From the NCBI GenBank assembly GCA_927910885.1, contig CAKMOD010000090.1, forward strand, positions 1 to 9,388: DNA of 9,388 bases, given 5' to 3'. Below, piece after piece: positions 5,648-9,388 of the stretch; position 1 is the first letter of the stretch; each line of letters opens with the position of its first letter. Source of the stretch: an uncultured Prevotella sp. Its GTDB lineage: Bacteria; Bacteroidota; Bacteroidia; Bacteroidales; Bacteroidaceae. The translations under genes and the position numbers were made by a program. The notes below the pieces were generated by a model, which saw only the letters and a list, made by a program, of their open reading frames with translations, had not been told where the DNA came from and searched no databases.

Positions 5648-6805
5648 ATGAAACAACAAATCTGTATATTAGGCTCAACAGGTAGCATTGGTACGCAAGC
5701 CCTTGATGTTATCAGTCAGCATTCAGACCTCTATGAGGCTTATGCACTCACTGCTAATCATCGTTGGAAGGAACTTGCTGAGCAGGCTCGTCGCTTTAAT
5801 CCTGCTGCGGTTGTCATTGCTGATGAGGCTTATTATGAACCTTTGAAGCAAGAGTTGGCTGATATGCCTGATATAAAGGTATATGCAGGTAGCAAAGCTT
5901 TGGAGGACATCGTTGAGTCACCATCAATAGATATGGTACTTACAGCGATGGTTGGCTATTCGGGTCTTGCTCCAACAATCCATGCTATCAAAGCAAAGAA
6001 GAAGATATGTTTGGCAAACAAGGAGACACTTGTCGTAGCTGGCGAGTTGATTCTTCAGTTGGCTCAGCAGTATCACGTGCCTATCTTGCCTGTAGACAGT
6101 GAGCATAGTGCTATCTTCCAGAGTTTGGTTGGTGAGGATGCGAACGAGATTGAGAAGATTCTTCTCACTTGTTCTGGTGGACCATTCCGTACCTTTACCC
6201 ATGAACAGTTGAAGCATGTCACTGCTGCCGATGCGCTCAAGCACCCTACATGGGATATGGGAGCGAAGATTACCATTGACTCTGCATCTTTGATGAACAA
6301 AGGTTTCGAGGTGATTGAGGCTAAATGGCTCTTTGGTGTACCTGCTGATAAAATACAAGTATTGGTTCATCCTCAGTCTATTGTTCACAGTGCGGTACAG
6401 TTTTGTGATGGTGGTGTGAAAGCACAGTTGGGTGTTCCTGATATGAGATTACCTATCCAATATGCCTTTTCATTCCCACAACGTTTGCCATTAGGGGGCG
6501 ATAGGTTAGATTTCTTCCGTCAACCATTGGAGTTCTTTGAGCCTGATGTGGAGAAGTTTAAGTGTCTTGCAATGGCATACGAAGCTATTAACAAGGGTGG
6601 CAATATGCCTTGTATTGTCAATGCAGCCAACGAGATTGTCAATGAAGGCTTCCGTAAGGGTGCTTGTAGTTTCTTGGCAATGGGCGACATCATTGAGAAG
6701 ACAATGCAAACTGTTGCTTTTGATAGTAACCCAGATTATGATGTATATGTGCAGACGGATGCTGAGGCGCGTCGTGTAGCACTTGAGATTATGAATAATA
6801 AATAA
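5648..6805 (+). CDS. dxr: 1-deoxy-D-xylulose 5-phosphate reductoisomerase
   Basis: The 385-residue enzyme converts DXP to 2-C-methyl-D-erythritol 4-phosphate with NADPH and a divalent metal, the second step of the MEP isoprenoid pathway. GSTGSIG (9-15) is the NADPH-binding loop and ANKETLV (123-129) a conserved block. D150 and E152 in PVDSEH together with E221 form the metal site; N217 and K218 (MNKGFEVIEA) contact substrate. All match E. coli D150, E152, N227, K228 and E231. I start at the ATG at 5648 because an open frame reaching back to 5543 would overlap rimM and adds residues that no Dxr has. It follows rimM by 25 bp and precedes rseP by 14 bp. With all catalytic residues present, sensitivity to fosmidomycin-type inhibitors would be expected if they enter the cell. 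Confidence 0.97.
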   Translation: MKQQICILGSTGSIGTQALDVISQHSDLYEAYALTANHRWKELAEQARRFNPAAVVIADEAYYEPLKQELADMPDIKVYAGSKALEDIVESPSIDMVLTAMVGYSGLAPTIHAIKAKKKICLANKETLVVAGELILQLAQQYHVPILPVDSEHSAIFQSLVGEDANEIEKILLTCSGGPFRTFTHEQLKHVTAADALKHPTWDMGAKITIDSASLMNKGFEVIEAKWLFGVPADKIQVLVHPQSIVHSAVQFCDGGVKAQLGVPDMRLPIQYAFSFPQRLPLGGDRLDFFRQPLEFFEPDVEKFKCLAMAYEAINKGGNMPCIVNAANEIVNEGFRKGACSFLAMGDIIEKTMQTVAFDSNPDYDVYVQTDAEARRVALEIMNNK

Positions 6806-6819
6806 TGAATAGATAAATA

Positions 6820-8220
6820 ATGGAAACATTTCTGATCAGATTGCTTCAGTTCATTCTGGCAATCTCTCTGCTTGTCCTGCTGCATGAAGGCGGACACATG
6901 TTCTTTGCGAAGCTTTTTGGCGTTCGCGTTGAGAAGTTCTTCGTATTCTTCGATGTGGGCATCGGTAAGTGGAAAGGTAAACTTTTCAGTTGGAAACCTA
7001 AGAAAGACGATACGGAATATGGTATGGGTTGGTTGCCACTTGGTGGCTACTGCAAGATCTCTGGTATGATAGATGAAAGCTTCGATACCGACCAGATGAA
7101 GCAGGAACCACAGCCATGGGAGTTCCGTACAAAGCCAGCTTGGCAGCGTCTTTTGATTATGATAGGTGGTGTGTTGGTCAACTTTATTCTCGCTCTCTTC
7201 ATTTACTCAATGGTGATGTTTGTATGGGGAGACAGCTATTTCAAGGTGTCTGACATGAGTATGGGTATGCGTTTCAATGCTGATGCAAAGGCTTTGGGAT
7301 TCCATGACCATGACGTAATGTTGGGAACAGACCAAGGTCCTTTCCGTGAGTATGCGAATGTGAATGGCGATTTCTTCCGTCAGATAGCACAGGCAAAGCG
7401 TGTAGACGTATTGCGTAATGGCAAGAAACATAGTATTACTCTGCCTGGCGATATGGATATGCTGCCAATGATTAAGACACGTCCTTTGTTTGCAGAGCCT
7501 TTCATTCCTGCACAGGTGGATAGCGTGTTGGGTGATACACCAGCAGCAAAAGCAGGTATCAAGGCAGGCGACCTCATTAAGTCTATTAATGGAAAGCCAG
7601 TTGAGACATGGACAGATATGAATTATCAGACAGGTGTCTTGAGTGATGTCTTGGCAGTGAAGAATACGCATAAGGATTCTCTTGCTGTTCGTTCTGTTGT
7701 GCTGACGGTTCAGCATAAGGGCGCAGCAAAGCTCGATACATTAAAACTTATGTTGACACCTGATTTGAAGTTGGGTGTTTTACAGTCAACATTGGCAAGT
7801 TATTATAAGCCTGTACAGGAGGAATACTCCTTCTTTGAGAGTTTCCCTGCAGGTATAAAGCATGGTTGGAACGTATTACGTGGCTATATCGGTAACTTCC
7901 GTTACCTTGCTTCAGCAGATGGTGCAAAGAGTATAGGCGGCTTCGGAGCTATCGGCAGTCTTTTCCCTCCATTCTGGGACTGGTATATGTTCTGGTCAAT
8001 GACAGCCTTCTTGAGTATTATGCTTGCCTTCATGAACATTCTTCCTATCCCTGCTTTGGATGGTGGTCATGTGGTATTCCTTCTCTATGAGATGATTACT
8101 CGTCGTAAACCTTCAGAGAAATTCATGGTACGTGCGGAGTATGTTGGTATAACCATCCTAATCCTCCTTATGATATTTGCCAACCTTAACGACATTCTTC
8201 GTTGGTTGCATCTTATGTAA
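6820..8220 (+). CDS. rseP: RseP-type site-2 zinc metalloprotease
   Basis: The 466-residue inner-membrane protease belongs to family M50. It cuts membrane-spanning substrates within the bilayer: anti-sigma factors in E. coli, and remnant signal peptides. Membrane segment 1 holds the zinc motif HEGGH (H22, E23, H26). A second segment lies at about 110-137, and the last two at about 391-420 and 440-460. The third zinc ligand motif is NILPIPALDGGH with D414. Between them are periplasmic PDZ-like regions; the clear one is PAAKAGIKAGDLIKSINGKP (241-260), and a weaker one precedes it. Length is typical of Bacteroidetes RseP. The dxr-rseP pairing, 14 bp apart, is common in bacteria. It is the last gene of the rightward group and is followed by a good terminator at 8287. 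No rseA or sigma gene is nearby, so the substrate is unknown. Confidence 0.95.
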   Translation: METFLIRLLQFILAISLLVLLHEGGHMFFAKLFGVRVEKFFVFFDVGIGKWKGKLFSWKPKKDDTEYGMGWLPLGGYCKISGMIDESFDTDQMKQEPQPWEFRTKPAWQRLLIMIGGVLVNFILALFIYSMVMFVWGDSYFKVSDMSMGMRFNADAKALGFHDHDVMLGTDQGPFREYANVNGDFFRQIAQAKRVDVLRNGKKHSITLPGDMDMLPMIKTRPLFAEPFIPAQVDSVLGDTPAAKAGIKAGDLIKSINGKPVETWTDMNYQTGVLSDVLAVKNTHKDSLAVRSVVLTVQHKGAAKLDTLKLMLTPDLKLGVLQSTLASYYKPVQEEYSFFESFPAGIKHGWNVLRGYIGNFRYLASADGAKSIGGFGAIGSLFPPFWDWYMFWSMTAFLSIMLAFMNILPIPALDGGHVVFLLYEMITRRKPSEKFMVRAEYVGITILILLMIFANLNDILRWLHLM

Positions 8221-8235
8221 GAACAAGGTTTCCTT

Positions 8236-8267
8236 TAATGGACTTAATTCTATCGAATAGTCCGTTA
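8236..8267 (+). other. Small stem-loop just after rseP
   Basis: TAATGGACT (8236-8244) and AGTCCGTTA (8259-8267) form a 9-bp stem with one U-G pair around a 14-base loop. No U-run follows. It lies between the rseP stop codon and the stronger terminator and may protect the mRNA end. Confidence 0.4.
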
Positions 8268-8286
8268 ATAGTATCTTAATACGAAG

Positions 8287-8325
8287 TCACGCAATACAAG
8301 CTATAGCACGTATTGCGTGATTTTT
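8287..8325 (+). terminator. Intrinsic terminator of the rseP transcript
   Basis: The arms TCACGCAATAC (8287-8297) and GTATTGCGTGA (8310-8320) form a perfect 11-bp stem around a 12-base loop that itself contains the palindrome GCTATAGC. TTTTTGTTT follows at once. It lies 66 bp after the rseP stop codon and should end the rightward transcription unit. Confidence 0.85.
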
Positions 8326-8427
8326 GTTTATTCTTGTCGCTTATTCACAAAGTTTTAGCAGTTTTCTCTCCCTTTCTTGCAGTTCTATGTTCAGTAGGAT
8401 ACTCATTTCTTTACTACAGGTTGTTCA

Positions 8428-8490
8428 TGTGTTGAGGCTCCGCACTAATGGTGTTCATGCTTAGCACCAATGGTGCGGAGCCTTAACACA
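8428..8490. repeat. Long GC-rich hairpin, candidate dispersed palindromic element
   Basis: Positions 8428-8445 pair with 8473-8490 over 18 bp, with one G-T pair; the core is AGGCTCCGCAC against GTGCGGAGCCT. The stem continues inwards (TAATGGTG against CACCAATG) with one A-A mismatch, leaving a loop of about 11 bases near 8455-8463. It is much more GC-rich than its surroundings and has no U-run, which fits a REP-like or MITE-like element better than a terminator. Other copies are not in this window. Confidence 0.6.
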
Positions 8491-8601
8491 ATAATAAAAG
8501 GTGGCTATAAAGGACTATGGCAAGCGTTATTAGAAGCGGTAATCACTAAAAACTGACTCGTAAGGGATATGTGATGATGAGCTTACTATATCCTAATAAG
8601 A

Positions 8602-8639
8602 AATTACGCAATACCTACTATTGTAGATGTTGCGTAATT
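8602..8639 (-). terminator. Hairpin downstream of chrA, possible terminator
   Basis: AATTACGCAA (8602-8611) pairs with TTGCGTAATT (8630-8639), and CTAC (8615-8618) with GTAG (8623-8626), giving a nearly continuous stem of about 17 bp with one mismatch. It lies beyond the diverged repeat at the chrA 3' end; reading leftwards it is followed by TTCTTATT, a weak U-rich stretch. It shares the core ACGCAATAC with the rseP terminator. Confidence 0.5.
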
Positions 8640-8686
8640 ATATATTGTCACTTTAATGTTGAATATTTCGATGTTAGTAGTCTTCA

Positions 8687-8724
8687 CCCTCCCTTCCTTT
8701 ATGGAAGAAAGGCTGGGGATGAGG
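8687..8724 (+). repeat. Diverged GC-rich palindromic repeat, copy 4
   Basis: It starts CCCTCCC, has hairpin arms CTTCC (8693-8697) and GGAAG (8703-8707), and ends in a G-rich tail CTGGGGATGAGG, six bases from the chrA stop codon. The layout (C-rich arm, hairpin, G-rich tail against a stop codon) matches copies 1 and 2, but the arm sequence differs, so it is a separate subfamily or an old copy. Confidence 0.55.
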
Positions 8725-8729
8725 TTTCT

Positions 8730-9305
8730 TTAATAAAGCAACACTAACCCAGCAACTCCTGCATAGCATATCATGCGGATAGGATTTATCTTTAACCACA
8801 TCGTACCGACAAAGGTTGCGGCAAAGAGGAACAAGCTAATCCAAAACTGCCAAGGGTTTACACTTGGTGCAGAAAAGTTCTCAGTATTACATAATAATAA
8901 GGTGGCAGCTGCTAATAGACCCACTACAACTGGGCGCAGACCTGCAAAGACTGACTGTACAACAGGTGTGTTCATATACTTGAGGAACATCTTACTGATA
9001 AGAATCATTATTATCAACGATGGGAGTACAAGGGCTATGGTGGCGGTGAGACTACCCAATACTGCCATACCTGCGCCAAAGCCTGCATTATGTACAGCTG
9101 TATAACCGCAATAGGTAGCAGAGTTTATACCAATAGGTCCGGGCGTCATCTGTGATACAGCAACAATGTTGGTAAACTCTGCAGAGCTAAGCCAATGATG
9201 GTTCACAACCGTTTCTGTTTGTATCAGTGATAACATTCCATATCCTCCACCGAATCCAAAGAGTCCGATGATAAAGAAAGTATAGAAAAGTTCTAAGTAT
9301 ATCAT
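8730..9305 (-). CDS. chrA: Short-chain ChrA-type (CHR family) transporter
   Basis: The 191-residue membrane protein matches one CHR domain. FGFGGGYGMLSLIQTETV (16-33) and SQMTPGPIGINSATYCGY (51-68) are the two conserved CHR motifs, the latter carrying the TPGP turn. About five or six hydrophobic segments follow (near 5-20, 45-65, 78-105, 118-138, 152-170 and 174-191). Short-chain members are usually encoded as adjacent pairs with opposed topology; the partner would lie to the right of this window, upstream on the same strand. Family members in Proteobacteria export chromate, but the substrate in this organism cannot be read from the sequence. The ATG at 9305 precedes the first helix by three residues. 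The stop codon is 6 bp from a diverged palindrome. Confidence 0.88.
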   Translation of the reverse strand: MIYLELFYTFFIIGLFGFGGGYGMLSLIQTETVVNHHWLSSAEFTNIVAVSQMTPGPIGINSATYCGYTAVHNAGFGAGMAVLGSLTATIALVLPSLIIMILISKMFLKYMNTPVVQSVFAGLRPVVVGLLAAATLLLCNTENFSAPSVNPWQFWISLFLFAATFVGTMWLKINPIRMICYAGVAGLVLLY

Positions 9306-9341
9306 GTTGTTGTTTCTGTTATTAGTATGCTATTTCTCTTG

Positions 9342-9349
9342 CGAAGTTA
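9342..9349 (-). promoter_or_regulatory. Possible -7 promoter element for chrA
   Basis: On the minus strand this reads TAACTTCG, seven of eight positions of TAnnTTTG, 36 bp before the chrA ATG. No TTTG box lies at the right distance upstream, where palindrome copy 5 begins. If the upstream partner gene is cotranscribed this site may not be used. Confidence 0.3.
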
Positions 9350-9363
9350 TATGCCGTTAGGCT

Positions 9364-9388
9364 CTCCCCTCCTTTGGAGGGGCTGGGG
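9364..9388 (+). repeat. GC-rich palindromic repeat, copy 5, cut by the window end
   Basis: Perfect arms CCCCTCC (9366-9372) and GGAGGGG (9376-9382) around TTT, then CTGGGG running off the window. It is nearly identical to copy 2 and has the same orientation. From the pattern of copies 1, 2 and 4, I expect a leftward gene stop codon a few bases beyond the edge. Confidence 0.88.

Larger units (their letters stand above)
8221..8729. other. Gene-free region of hairpins between rseP and chrA
   Basis: These 509 bp hold no convincing gene on either strand. They contain five potential secondary structures: a small stem-loop (8236-8267), a terminator hairpin (8287-8325), a long GC-rich hairpin (8428-8490), a hairpin sharing the ACGCAATAC core of the terminator (8602-8639) and a diverged palindromic repeat (8687-8724). 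The intervals 8326-8427 and 8491-8600 show nothing I can name. The region separates two convergent transcription units. Confidence 0.7.

Noticed and set aside
7207..7716. Minus-strand open frame within rseP
   Set aside because: Composition rich in Cys, His and Thr, typical of an antisense shadow of a strong coding gene; no family recognised.
8773..9105. Plus-strand open frame opposite chrA
   Set aside because: The minus-strand frame has clear CHR motifs and membrane segments; the plus frame is its shadow.

Overview
The window looks like chromosome of a Prevotella-type Bacteroidales bacterium, probably one of the human oral or gut Prevotella. The evidence is the Bacteroidetes-only family DUF4290, promoters of the TAnnTTTG type, A/T-rich start regions with no Shine-Dalgarno sequence, and the gene order. 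No database search was run, so the genus is an inference from recognised sequence.

Layout. Positions 1-2107 read leftwards: a stress-type endoribonuclease gene (yicC), then a guanylate kinase gene (gmk) whose 5' end has been replaced by an in-frame DUF559 endonuclease. Positions 2199-8220 read rightwards: tsaB (tRNA t6A synthesis), a DUF4290 gene, murA (peptidoglycan), rimM (ribosome maturation), dxr (MEP isoprenoid pathway) and rseP (site-2 protease). The two groups share a compact divergent promoter region at 2108-2198. After rseP comes about 500 bp without a gene but full of hairpins (8221-8729), then a short-chain ChrA-type transporter gene reading leftwards (8730-9305).

The core genes are ordinary housekeeping genes (nucleotide, tRNA, wall, ribosome, isoprenoid and envelope functions), but MurA carries Asp at the usual catalytic Cys position, which predicts intrinsic fosfomycin insensitivity.

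The unusual part is a family of short GC-rich palindromes with core CCCCTCC-TTY-GGAGGGG and a G-rich tail. Four recognisable copies and one diverged relative lie in 9.4 kb, against an otherwise AT-rich background. Two copies in inverted orientation bracket the DUF559 coding region, filling the space between the yicC stop codon and the first codons of gmk. The inner copy is translated as the linker of a 367-residue DUF559-guanylate kinase fusion. The repeat has no stop codon in any of six frames, so it can be inserted at gene ends and still be read through. I propose that the DUF559 gene plus inverted palindromes is a small mobile cassette, comparable in logic to REP elements with their RAYT transposases but built on a Vsr-like nuclease fold. 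Further items are a 22-bp-phased array of five GTTGAC hairpin units upstream of rimM, a perfect 17-bp palindrome before the rimM start, and two other hairpin families in the rseP-chrA gap.
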